Source of the DNA: Pisaster brevispinus
Taxonomy: Eukaryota > Echinodermata > Asteroidea > Forcipulatida > Asteriidae
DNA: 64,000 bases
Assembly: GCA_023634235.1 (NCBI GenBank)
Contig: JAMKCF010000013.1
Location: 2,666,001-2,730,000 of the forward strand
Direction of reading: 5' to 3'
How positions within the stretch are numbered: the stretch's first letter is position 1; every line of letters begins with the position of its first letter. Below the pieces are notes generated by a model that was given only the letters and a program-made list of their open reading frames with translations, ran no database searches and was not told the origin of the DNA. This document shows positions 1 through 10,499 of this stretch, one piece after another. The translations under genes were made by a program, and so were the position numbers.

Positions 1-70
1 AGTAAACCACAAGAAAAACTGTCTGGGAAATCTTTTAACAATTGGGGTTGAACCTCAAGTATTTTTGTCT
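1..70 (-). repeat. Tail fragment of SINE-A
   Basis: The first bases match the distal tail of the tRNA-derived family that is complete at 1999-2146 and 53200-53352. All three share the run 'aaaccacaagg/aaaaactg' followed by a degenerate 'tttgggttgaac'. The copy is cut by the window start or was inserted truncated. Orientation follows the fuller copies. Confidence 0.6.
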
Positions 71-1998
71 TTTCATAAGAATGTACTAAATAGGATTAAC
101 TGTTAAGCCCATATTCTGGTGATATAACGATAAAAAATGTGTCTGTGATGTTGTGAATATCCACTTTTTCAGGTTGAATGATTGAAAATTAAAGATAGCC
201 CTCAATAAAGTAGTATAAAAGGTGATATATAGAACAAAATGGTGAGTAGAGCTTTACCCTCCAATGTTACCGTTGAAGTGCCACATGGGCGTGTATATAT
301 ATTCCATTCATTTAGCCATTTCTTGTTGGGTACAGTTGGATCTTAAGTCTCCATTATTGAGTGAGTTTCGACCCCCCATAAGAAATAAACGTTATACATG
401 TAACAGAATAACAGCTGTGCAGAAACACATCATCACTTTAGTCCATTACGAGATCTGCGCACTAAAGTTTTTGTCCAAAATACAATCGTCGAAAGATAAA
501 ATTATTTCAGCTGTGTGTGTAATTTCTCCATTGAGGAGGGTGGGGTGCTATTTTAAGTGCTCTTGGAAACTTAATGGTTTACAAGTCGATCGAAGTGCAT
601 TTTGCTTTATGCTGACCCTGACAGCAGTCATTCTGAAGGTTAAACACCGATGTCACGAATGACAAGAATAACTATACATTACGGTATTATAAACACTGCG
701 TATTGTTCCGTCTTCACGAGTGATGTTTAAATTAAATTACACATTGAGTGCATTTCTAAAAGACAACTATTATCCTTGGGTGATACATTCTTAAGGAAGC
801 AATATTCAGATTTATTTCGAATACATCTGCAAGCACGCAAACTACAGTAATGTTGTGGAGTTTTCATAACAATGAGTTTACTGAAAACGAAAAGATCACA
901 TGTTCACTAAAATGTTTCTCTTCGTATTATCGTAAAAATTCAAGTCCGAAACAAAAATTTGTCTCAAAATTGTACGATTAAGAAATGTTATTCGCATTGG
1001 TTCTGTGACTTTTTCCCAAACAATTTTTAATAAAAGGATCATGTTACTTTCCCATTTCCCCCACAAGGTATTTTGGGGGTTTTGTATTTTCAGAACGTAT
1101 TCACCGCTATAGTCATGAATCTATATCGTCGAAAACGAGATACTCGGAAATTACGTGAACTAATTGGCAAATGATTCCGAGTAAATCCAACATTCACTTA
1201 TGCGGATAGGGGTTGGGTTTACATAACATAACTATACTGTGGTTTGGTCTGATTGAACGACAACACAATATCATAACTTTTAAGAAAAGAACAAATAAAA
1301 GATTCACTTTTACTTATATTGAATATTACAAAAAATTTAAAAGGCTTGCTAAACATTGTTACTTTAGCACTGTGTGCATTTTTTTTTAAACATCAGCTCT
1401 TTCTGAGTAGAGGTCATTTTGTTTGAAACTTGCATAAATTCACAGACCTCATTCCTAGAGAAAATATCAAGCAAACAAGGCAGGGAACCAGACGTTGTTA
1501 CCACCCATTATATTGCATTTAGTCTGTTTTAATAGCAGTAAAACCTTAGTGCTTAGCTAACTAAGCAACTAACTTAATATTCTTAGCAGTTTTCTTGACA
1601 TAAATAAAGTACTGATAATAGTGCGTTTCTTAAACCACTCCTGCTGAGGTATCATGAAAACAAATGTTATTTTTTTATAACAGATTACCCTCATCATGGG
1701 TATGACGCCGCTATGTGACACAAACCCTATTAAAAGTACAACACAATTAATCATTGGTTTATTACATCAAAAGCAGTTATTTTTTAAAACACGATTACAT
1801 TTGAACGACTAATTAGTGGAAACACAAGTCAAGGTTTGTATTTCCTATTGTATTTTACGTACAATAATTAAAGGCATTAATCAACTGCGTGAATGAGCAT
1901 AACTTATTAACAATGTGTGAAAAAAATGTACAGTACAAAGAGCCGGGTACTTCATTAAAATACTAAGCGGACGGAAAACAAAATGAACTTTCGTTTTT
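71..1998. other. Intergenic, no gene seen
   Basis: AT-rich sequence. The longest open frame (264-662, plus) has no recognisable domain, no splice context and an ordinary length for chance. I see no repeat family here that recurs elsewhere in the window. Confidence 0.6.
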
Positions 1999-2146
1999 AG
2001 TATCAAGTAATAAACCACAAGGGAAACTGACTTGGTAGATTTTTAATAATTTGGGTTTGAACAAAGACAAATTGACTGGAGCGGGACTTGAACGAACGAC
2101 CACCGGCTTAACGTACCGGCACTCTACCGACTGAGCTATCCGGACC
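1999..2146 (-). mobile_element. tRNA-derived SINE (SINE-A), minus strand
   Basis: Read on the minus strand, this has a tRNA-like head with A box (GCTCAGTcGGTAGAGTGCC) and B box (GTTCAAGTCCCGC). A short body and a tail ending in 'cccttgtggtttatta' follow. The anticodon arm does not pair properly and the B box is followed by unrelated sequence, so this is a retroposon and not a tRNA gene. Its 5' end abuts the 5' end of an opposite copy at 2147. Confidence 0.75.
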
Positions 2147-2240
2147 TGCTCAGTTGGTAGAGCGCCGGTACGTTAATCCAGAGGTCGTTGGTTCAAGTCC
2201 CGCTTAGGATAATTTGTCTTTGTTCAAAACCAAATTATTT
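2147..2240 (+). mobile_element. tRNA-derived SINE (SINE-A), plus strand, head to head with the previous copy
   Basis: A plus-strand tRNA-like head (A box 'gctcagttggtagagcgcc', B box 'ggttcaagtcccgc') continues into 'aatttgtctttgttcaaaac', the same body as the minus copy. Together with 1999-2146 it makes an inverted pair whose two heads are almost perfectly complementary. The distal tail is lost. Confidence 0.72.
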
Positions 2241-2388
2241 ATATTTTAATATGAACGCTTCCTTTGCCGATATATCATTTAAACTATACGAGAGCCTACC
2301 AGTACCAATCATTCTTCGATATATTAGTATCTGAAATACTACACTGCTCTGGGTAGAAGATTGGACCATCCGACACCAGAGCTACTCA

Positions 2389-2624
2389 TACACTGCAAAA
2401 ACTGGGGTGTTAAAATTTACACCATGGGTGTTGTCACATGTAAATACCCAAAAAACAATCACAATTTATACCATATGGTGTTAAAATAAAACTAATTTTT
2501 GCCAGCATGATTACATTGGTGTTATTTTAACAACCTGTGATATTAATTTGTATTCTCTCTTTTGTATCTATATGTGTAACACCACCCATGGTGTAAATTT
2601 TAACACCTCAGTGTTTGCAGTGTA
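2389..2624. mobile_element. MITE with about 45-bp terminal inverted repeats
   Basis: Both ends read TACACTGCAAAnACTGnGGTG inwards, followed by a shared 'TTAAAATTTACACCATGGGTG'-type block, giving inverted repeats of about 45 bp. The outermost TA on both sides could be the duplicated target site of a Tc1/mariner-type element. There is no coding capacity, so it is a non-autonomous element. Confidence 0.75.
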
Positions 2625-2626
2625 CC

Positions 2627-3998
2627 TTTAGTTTAACAAGAACACGCACCAGTGGTACCCAACAAGTATGTAGGGTCTATAGTTTAACTGACGTAAAAAT
2701 CGTATCGAGGACAGAGAATATCATTGGGATTACACCAACGTCTGACACTCTACATTCGGTACTGTCCGAGCCGTACGGGGGAAAAGTAAAAACAGTCACC
2801 GACCTTTATTCCTAGAGTTGTTGTCGTGGCAACGTTTAAATCAACTTCAATATCCATTACCACCGCCATTTTGGCTTAAACAATCTCGGTCACTGGTGAG
2901 AACCCGATAAAGAAAGTTTGAGATTCAATTTGATGGCATGCATACTGAAGCAAACTTGACGATTGGGTCTATGACTAGACATTATTGTACAAACTTTCCC
3001 AGTCTGTGCCCTATGTATGCTACTTATTTTTAGTACTAACCAAAACAGAAGTGAAGTGAACGAGACACAACGCAAAAAGAAAACCACACGCGAGTAGTCT
3101 TCCCGAATTTTAGGTTGGTTAGTGATTGTCTGACAGAGCCTTTATAATGAAAAGGCAAAAAGAAAACCCTGAAATTGCACAAAAAGGGAATTCACCCGAA
3201 AGGATTTCTTAACGTGGTGGGACAACCGTCAGCTCTTGGACCTCCCTTTTCTCACACGTGTATAGTCCGACTTGATAACTTCTCCCGCGATCAGATTTCG
3301 CGCCAAAACTCCGTTTAGGTTTTTAAAGCCCGCGGCAAGTGGCATGAAAAGGGACGTGTGAATAGCATGGCTTGGTGACTGTCCACTGTGAATGACATGC
3401 CATGACAGCGAGACCGAAGACCTGAATTCGATGAAGCAACCTCTTCTGACAGCCCTAAGAATACACGCCGAGGTAAAACATTTTATTCACGTGGCCCGAG
3501 GGTGATTGAAAACCTTGAACACGTACCGGCACAACCCAAGACGCGATTCAACGGACACTTGAAACCGCGGACTTAGCCAATGTTTCTATTTACATTTTGT
3601 TCAATCACTTAGTTAACCACATATGAATGTGCAGAGTTCATCAAGCTGACAACAATCTCTAGTCGACCAAGAGGAATGGAAACCCAGTGAACCCCCCCCC
3701 CTCCAACCTGACAATTTTCATTTGAAACAAAATCTTCACTTTAGAACCCCGAACCTCCTCTTGCTTTAAAGCAGCCCTATCAAGACGTATTCTTACAAGC
3801 AGTGAATTCGGGAGGCTTGGCAGATGACTCCTAAACTTTAGCACAGCATCATTTAAAAAAAAAGATTAATCTGAGAATTTTTAAAGGGACAAAGAGGTGG
3901 ATAAAAATAGCAGGGCGTAATTGTTCTTTTAACTACAAATGAAGGTACGATGGAATTATTCAGATAACTGAATATCCAAATAACAATAATCTCGCTAC
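2627..3998. other. Intergenic, no gene seen
   Basis: Open frames here are short and on unrelated strands, with no domain signature. There is a C-run near 3690. Nothing else is supportable. Confidence 0.55.
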
Positions 3999-4290
3999 GT
4001 CGACTTGCGTTTGAAGTCGTCTCCACGATAATTTAACATTGTCGACTTACTGGAACAATACTGTCGTTTTGTTCCGAAGTAGTATTTAATCTTGTCGAGA
4101 AGAATTACTTAAACTGAGGTGGCAAGTCGACCTATTTAGTCAAGTCGTCTTGGCGAGAGAACTAATCATGAACGGTCAACTTGTCTCTAAATAAAGTCGA
4201 CTTGCCAGGAGAACTTTTGCTAAAAAGGTGACTTGTCTTTAAAACTAAATCAACTTGGCGAGATACATTATCTCGTTGTCTTGATAACTA
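3999..4290. repeat. Degenerate interspersed GTCGACTTG/CAAGTCGAC repeat
   Basis: The 9-mer GTCGACTTG, its reverse complement, and one- or two-mismatch forms (gtcgacttac, caagtcgtct, caacttgtct, gtgacttgtc, caacttggcgaga) recur about every 20-50 bases across this stretch. Several are followed by 'gcgaga'. This is an old tandem array with eroded spacing, or a dense cluster of a palindromic motif. Confidence 0.6.
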
Positions 4291-4415
4291 TGGTGAGGGG
4301 CTCCGTATGTGTTATTTTTGTTTTCGTTTTCTCTTTATCGTCTCATCGTACGTGCTGCAGGCGAACATTAGTTTAGTCGACGATGCACTCGTTACCGGTT
4401 TATTGTTCATGTTAT

Positions 4416-4476
4416 AATAATAATAATAATAATGATAATAATAATAAAAAATAATAATGATGATGATGATGATGAA
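4416..4476 (+). repeat. (AAT)n/(GAT)n microsatellite
   Basis: Imperfect 'ataataataat' passes into 'gatgatgatgatgatga'. It is a simple trinucleotide repeat. Confidence 0.9.
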
Positions 4477-4537
4477 ACAGCGATGAAACAGCGATGAACT
4501 CCCAGAGAGGAAGTCCTTCACCCGATCTGCCTGAGCA

Positions 4538-4730
4538 GGGCCCAGTTTCAAAGAGCTGCTTAAGCACAAAAAATTGCTAAGCACAATAAAATGTTGCTTA
4601 CCAGAATAAGGTTACCAGCCAAACTACCACGTCACATCTAGAATTTGTGACTGGTATCCTGCTCATTTCTGCTTAGCAGACAATTGTTAAGCAATATTTG
4701 CTGCTTAAGCAGCTCTATGAAATTGGGCCC
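4538..4730. mobile_element. MITE-1 copy 1
   Basis: The ends are inverted: 'gggcccagtttcaaagagct' on the left and the complement of 'agctctatgaaattgggccc' on the right. Inside are paired 'gctgcttaagca' / 'tgctgcttaagcag' arms and a core with 'gcttaccagaataaggttaccagcc' and 'gactggtatcctgctcat'. The same architecture recurs six more times in this window. It is non-coding and foldback-prone. Confidence 0.85.
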
Positions 4731-5881
4731 AGGTTCTACCAGATCGTATCCAAACTGCTCACAACAGGATTCGCGTTGTAACCCGAAGAAATGGCGCTTT
4801 TGGGAACAGCGAGAATTCTGAGAAAGACCCTTGAGATCTAAAGGATACGGGACGTAGCCCAACTCGAGGAGTTACTGGCACAAAGTAAAATGTGATCTTT
4901 CGTTTGCATGCTGTGATAAGATGAAAATAATCTAAGCATTTATTTTGCGTTCTTACACAGAACAGGTACCACAACGCTTTACAACAATAAATATTACAAC
5001 AATTAACAATTAACAATACAAAGAAATGAGAATGAAATAAATAGCCCCAGTAAGCAAAAGATGTTTTGAATTCAGTAAAAGAATGATTACATTTTCGTCA
5101 GCTGGCTCTTCAATGGTTCCTCATACAATATTTCGTTGAAAAAAATTAACACCTGCCATCACTATTAATGAAGCGAACTGGAATTGAAAAGACAACAAAA
5201 TAAGTAAGCTGTGAGCTAAAGTGATTAATGACCAATTAAACTAAACAATGCTGGCATAGTTTCTTTGTTCACCATCAGTCACGTAATGTGTGTTCGACTG
5301 CACACTGCATAGAAACTGCACGCACATATTATAGGCATGGCATTTATTCTACACTCTGCAGCAAGAATTACACAATTCAATAAATCATCTTTGCTATTTG
5401 AATTTCCCTTGCCACCTACAATTTTCAATCGGGTCCTCTTTTTTCACCTCTACAAATAAGAAAAATTACTTCAACTGCGGAAAGACCTTTTAGAATGCAA
5501 ATTGATAAATCAATTTCTACAGTGTCGCAAATTGTAGAATCGCAACCCAATTTATGTGTTTGTCGTAGGTTATGTTGCGACAATGCTCGGTTTGCCCTTC
5601 CATTTGAGACCTTGACTCCAATTTTCTAGGAGAACTGCTTTAAAATGTCCGGTTATCATACAACTGGAAGGGGGGTACAGCTCTGGAAATATTGGCATTA
5701 AATACTCTAACTTAATTTTAAAATTTCTTTTTGGGGTTGAGATCTGCAGGGGAGGTTGTCATTTATTGACCAATGTGTGAGCAGCCATGGAACTGCATAT
5801 CTAGCATTGCATAGAATGTCCACCCACTTCTGTATGTATAGCAAAAAAAAAAAAAATAAATAAATACAATAAAAAGGACCA
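4731..5881. other. Intergenic, no gene seen
   Basis: AT-rich, with small chance open frames only. An A-run near 5840 is the only compositional feature. Confidence 0.55.
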
Positions 5882-6021
5882 GGGGCCGATTTCACAAAGA
5901 GATAAGACTAGTCTTATCTGAAGTTAGGACCAGTAACTGGTCTTAACTTAGGACTAGTCCTATCTCCTAGCATTGCCTAGGACTAGTCCTAAGTTAGGAT
6001 GGGTTTTGTGAAATCGACCCC
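5882..6021. mobile_element. MITE-2 copy 1
   Basis: A foldback element. The left end GGGGCCGATTTCACAAAG is the reverse complement of the right end (tttgtgaaatcgacccc). The interior is built of repeated 'ggactagtcctaagttagga' and 'agactagtcttatctgaagt' motifs that pair with each other. A second copy lies at 45006-45175. The ends resemble those of MITE-1, so the families may share a transposase. Confidence 0.85.
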
Positions 6022-6029
6022 AGAACATT

Positions 6030-6545
6030 TCCCCCTTCTAACCTCGATTTGGTTACATTAGATTGAATAGAAGGAGCCAATATGGATGAGGCAGTCTCGA
6101 CTGCAAACCGGACCATACTGACCCCAGAAAGGGCCTCTTTAAAATAGCTTTCTAAAATAGTTTCCTCTTCATCAAAATATGCATGGGTCATACTGACTCT
6201 GAAATGGGCTGACTTAATTGGGGTCTGCGACTCAACAACCGGGCATTGCATCCTGTGTACTGTTTGCAAGTCATACTGACTCAAAATGGATCACGTTAGT
6301 ACAAGAAAACCGACCAGAATTGACCTAGATTCCGGGTTCCAGGGGGGGGGGCTGACCCACGTTTAGGTCAGGCTGACACGGAAAGTGTTTATAAGGGGAA
6401 TTTTAACTCCAATTCTGCATCATTTTGACCCTTTTCTGGGTCACTTTGACGCCGATTCCGCGTCATACCGACCCGGAAATGGGTCAGGCCCCACGGAGCC
6501 TGGATCCTGGTCACTTCTGACCCGGAAATGTTTAGAGTGTATGAC
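6030..6545. repeat. Degenerate repeat built on 'tactgacccggaaatgggtca'
   Basis: Short motifs of the type 'catactgacccggaaatgggtc' recur every 40-70 bases in partly inverted order, with intervening 'attccg(g/c)gtc'. The block 'ggggaattttaactcc...gacccttttctgggtc...cggaaatgggtcaggccc...tgacccggaaat' at about 6370-6540 has a clear relative at about 38535-38690. It is a dispersed repeat with internal subrepeats. Open frames here are by-products. Confidence 0.65.
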
Positions 6546-7189
6546 CCACTGTAGCTCTCCTTACGATGCATGACACAAACCAAACCAAGCGGTTGTTTCT
6601 CATCAGCGTATACGCATCATAGTTTGTAATTGCCACTTTATACAAAGCCAAACCGTTGCACGAAATGCGACATGCAGTCAATCTAAATCGGCTAATTCTA
6701 GTCATGTATACTCGTTGACGTTTTGTGGGAAGCATCTCTCTTCTTGCAGGTGTGAAGCCAAGAACGATCAGAAATCAGCGTGCCATTAACAGCTTAAGTG
6801 TCTCCCGCGCAAACGTGACTCAAATCTGCGCAGCATGAAACCATGGGCACTGCGCAACACCTATACACGTACCACCATCCCTATACCTGGTAGTAATGAG
6901 ATAGAACAATTCATCTCTCAGTGATTTGTCACATATCACCGCGGTCTATATTTAGATGCACAGTGTCGAGGGATGCTGAAGTCATATTCCCTATCGAATA
7001 CAAACACGTGATTTGGGGGAGGGTAATTTTATCATTGCGATTTAATAGGACACCGCACATACGGACCAAATCCTTCACAGTCGGTCAACCCACCCTGTGC
7101 CCCTCTCAATCCATCTTCCATTCAACCAAGTTCACCAAATAAGGCGACCCCGCATCAAGTAGAGTGACAAGACTTAAGCAGAACTTTAT

Positions 7190-7340
7190 CAACCAATCAG
7201 ACGGTAGCTTCCACCTACGTCACCCCTCTAGACATTCTGCTCACGCGCAGTCTTGGTACATGAGAGAGCGCATGCTCATAGATTAATATTCCGTAACAGT
7301 TACGGTTATAGAGAAGTGAGTTTCGAGAATCACGTCAGTT
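7190..7340 (+). promoter_or_regulatory. Candidate promoter (CCAAT box, CRE halves, 15-bp palindrome)
   Basis: A CCAAT box (7193-7197, in aaccaatcag) is followed by a CRE-like half site ACGTCA at 7217-7222. A perfect palindrome CCGTAACAGTTACGG lies at 7291-7305 and a second ACGTCA at 7332-7337. This spacing, just upstream of an ATG-free segment ending in a strong donor, suggests a plus-strand promoter. It is an inference without transcript data. Confidence 0.35.
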
Positions 7341-7524
7341 CCATCTCAGCATCAACTTGGAGCAGACGATAGGAATTGTACATCATTTTTGCTGCGTTTC
7401 TTTTCCCGCCATTATTCACCCCAGACTGAAACATTGGACTACTTGTTGTAAAGCAAACGACAGACGGGGAGACCTACTCACGTGGAACTTCGATTTATCT
7501 ATCTGATAAATCATTAAACCGGAG
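7330..7524 (+). other. Candidate 5' noncoding exon with strong splice donor
   Basis: A segment of about 190 bases lacks any ATG and ends CGGAG|GTAAGT at 7524/7525, a near-consensus donor followed by a CT-rich run. The next convincing plus-strand acceptor with a coding exon is at 29146/29147 (neuropeptide precursor), whose exon starts inside the 5' UTR. Joining them would imply an intron of about 21.6 kb. The start is not defined. It could belong to an unrecognised gene or be chance. Confidence 0.3.
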
Positions 7525-9840
7525 GTAAGTCTCTCTCTCTCTTATCACACTTATAAAAGTGTTTAAGGGGGTAAAACTCCTTATTTGATCGTCATGCTTC
7601 AGATAGATCATTATCGCCTTGTGAAAAATGGAGTCGTTAAATTTCCTATCTGACTGAACTGGTTTATGATCATTTCTTGTTGGTAGCATGTTCATTAAAA
7701 AGTAAGTTTTATGCCTGCACGGCGTACTTGGGTCTTGCCATGGACGGATGCAATGCACAAGAATGATTTATTATTGTTGTTATCACGATCCTTTTTCAAA
7801 TTGAAAGGCTACTCAGAATGGTTATTGTGTTGTTGTTATTATTACAAGTAATCAATGGCAACGTTAATCCTGTACCAACTGCCTGGATACCTTTTACGGA
7901 CGCAACAACTCCAAGTTACATGTGTAAAAAAAGGGGAAAAAAGTTTTTTAATAACATTTTAAAAAGCCGTTCGTGTTACACGACAAGTTATTACAATGTC
8001 CTTATTGTTCTTAATGAGTCATTGAAATCTCACTCGCAAGGATTTCTGTTTTCCATTAGAAGAACATATGGATGAGTGACAACAAAATTCGGTGCAAAAT
8101 CAGTTGAACTTTCTGAGAGAACCAAAACCTCTGAATCCTCTCTACTACTTCGTTTTCTGTATATGAATAAGAGTCAGAATTCTGAACCCGGTGTTGAGGA
8201 TTAGTTTCCTATAGGGCCGTAGGTCAACACATTGCTAGAGTGAATTTATTCAAAACCGTCTTGTGATCACGAAACAAGACTGTCCTAAAATAAAGCGGGT
8301 GAATTTAAAGGGTGGTAACGCTTTCAATTCAACATTTTGTTTTCTGGTTTGTTTAATCTGCCTTTGCGAGACAAGGGAACACAATGTCCTCAAAGACAGC
8401 ATAATCAGAGGGAAATAACTTTTCAGAATTTGTCATTTTATTACAAAAAATATTCCTTTGGTTCACTTTGTTCAACTTTTGACCAAATTTTGATTCATAA
8501 GAATCAACGTTTCTTTAATCCCACCAAACACAAATCTGATCAACAACACTATACCATGCCTGCAATGCACTACGGGGGGGGGGGGACGCAGAAAAAAAAT
8601 GATATCTTTAACGCGACAGAAGCGTGCAGACCGTAATTTAGTCTGTGAATGGTACGTTTCTGGTTTAACATAATATAGACCCGTTTTCGTGTAGCTTTCA
8701 GAAATGGTTTCAGTCAGTGAATTTTATCTCAAAACTTGTTGCCTGGTAGGCTTTTGAGCATGACAGATCTCAAAAATTGTGCACAGGCGTTTGTTTCATC
8801 CGATCATGATGCACCTCGTGGAAGAAATTTGTGTCCCGTAACGAGGAAGTCGGTTATGGGTTGTGCCAGAAGTGCTTTCAGGGGTTCTCGTCAGTGACGG
8901 AGAGATTTGAGCTTTTGAGTATTTTTTTGTAAAACACCAAAAAACGTGGACTCTATTATCAGATTTGTGTATGACAGTTAGAAATGGTTGAGTTTATAAA
9001 CTAATCACATAGGTCACGTGTTTTGGGCCTGCTTTACCTGGATGTGTTTGGGGTGCATGGACGACACGGGAAAATTGATCTTGTCAATTTGAAACCGGAG
9101 CCAGATTTTTCACGGAAATCGCTAAGAGGAAAATATTAAGTTCAGGTCTCATAAATTTACCTTAGGCTCAGCGTGTGTCAGCTTGAATTTATTTAGTTCG
9201 TATCTTCGCAATTATTCGGGTAGAGACCCTTCTGTTTTGTGCGTGATGGTAAAAAGTAATGAAAGAATTCGACTGTCGCATGGACAAATACAGTCAAAAC
9301 TAACATTGGCCCTTCCTCATTTTTTTTTTCTCAACAATGTCCTTGATGCATGAGCTGCTAGATTGAGTTTGATTTTGAAGGTCGCATCGCCAATTTAAGC
9401 AAATAAAACTGCGTTCAGTCTAACCATGTTTTCCGGTTGCAAGTTCCGTACAATGAATTTACAAAATAGTAATTAGATCCGGTGGGATGTAATAAAGTAT
9501 GCACATTTACATGAGAAAGGGCACAAAGAGAAGCTCTGACGTCATTCACAAAAAGAGTTTGTCCATGATCTATATTAAACAATAAACAATAGGTCCATAT
9601 ACACACTCCTTTTTTTAAAATTTAAAACGAAGTGAAAAGTAAATGTAAACCTGCATCTGTTATTGCCATTTTCCCTCATTACAAAACGAACGACAATGAA
9701 AGATTTTCCAAAAATCTATAAAATAACTATAGCGCCATTATTTTAAGAAAATGTGCGAAACTATGTTTCGTAAAGAAAAGATTTCTTTCTTGACTAAAGT
9801 CAGACTTCCAAAAAGCAAATATCCTATTTCGGCGACCAGT
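7525..9840. other. No gene seen (possible intron)
   Basis: AT-rich. There is a (G)10 run near 8575. No open frame shows a recognisable domain. Confidence 0.5.
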
Positions 9841-10024
9841 GGGCCCAATTTCATAGAATGCGGAAAATATTGCTTTAAACATTTCTGCTAAGCATCAATT
9901 AGCAGGGTATCAGTCACAGATGCTACCTGTAAAATGTTGTTTCAGCAGGTAACCTTTTTCTAATACGAATAACTTTGTTGTGATCAGCTAGTCTTTGTGC
10001 TCAAGCAGCTTTCTGAAATTGTGC
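9841..10024. mobile_element. MITE-1 copy 2 (diverged)
   Basis: It begins gggcccaatttcatagaatg and ends ctcaagcagctttctgaaat, with the family core 'ttctgctaagca', 'agcagggtatcagtcaca' and 'agcaggtaacc' between. The right terminus is eroded (ttgtgcc instead of ttgggccc). Confidence 0.75.
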
Positions 10025-10145
10025 CGTGGAGGCAAAAACGTGTAGTCAAACCAAGAAACCAAATCTCGAAATTGAAATACTACTCCTTGGAGAGTTTCCA
10101 CCGCAGTGGACATTTATACTTCCCATTTTAGAGGATTAAGAATAT

Positions 10146-10499
10146 ACAATGGCGTAACCAGATATTTTCATTTTGGAGGGGAAAGACATAACTTGGGGAG
10201 GGGCTATATCATGTATCAAACCATTCATTTGTGCATTTTTTATTTTGTTTTATCTCATGTCGAGAGGGCAAGGGTTCCGAGTGGGGGCAACCAACCCCTG
10301 CCCCGCCCACTCTGGATACACCATGCCCGATATGTGGCAGAAGGTGTTCCCCCCAAATGTTCCTATAATTCAAAACACTGTTTTCCTCTCGTACAGAAAA
10401 TACCTGGGCCCCCTATTTAAAAGCAATGCCCCTCCCCCGTGCCCCCCCCGTGCCCCCCCCCCCCCAACACACCGAAAAAGTCCTGGCTACGCCGCTGAT
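10146..10499. mobile_element. Inverted-repeat element with 'CAATGGCGTAACCAG' ends and G/C-rich filling
   Basis: The left end 'caatggcgtaaccaga' and right end 'tcctggctacgccgctg' are imperfect inverted copies. The inside is G/C-rich with long C tracts (10441-10465). A second element with the same ends is at 27806-28372. Overlapping plus-strand open frames are compositional. Confidence 0.65.
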
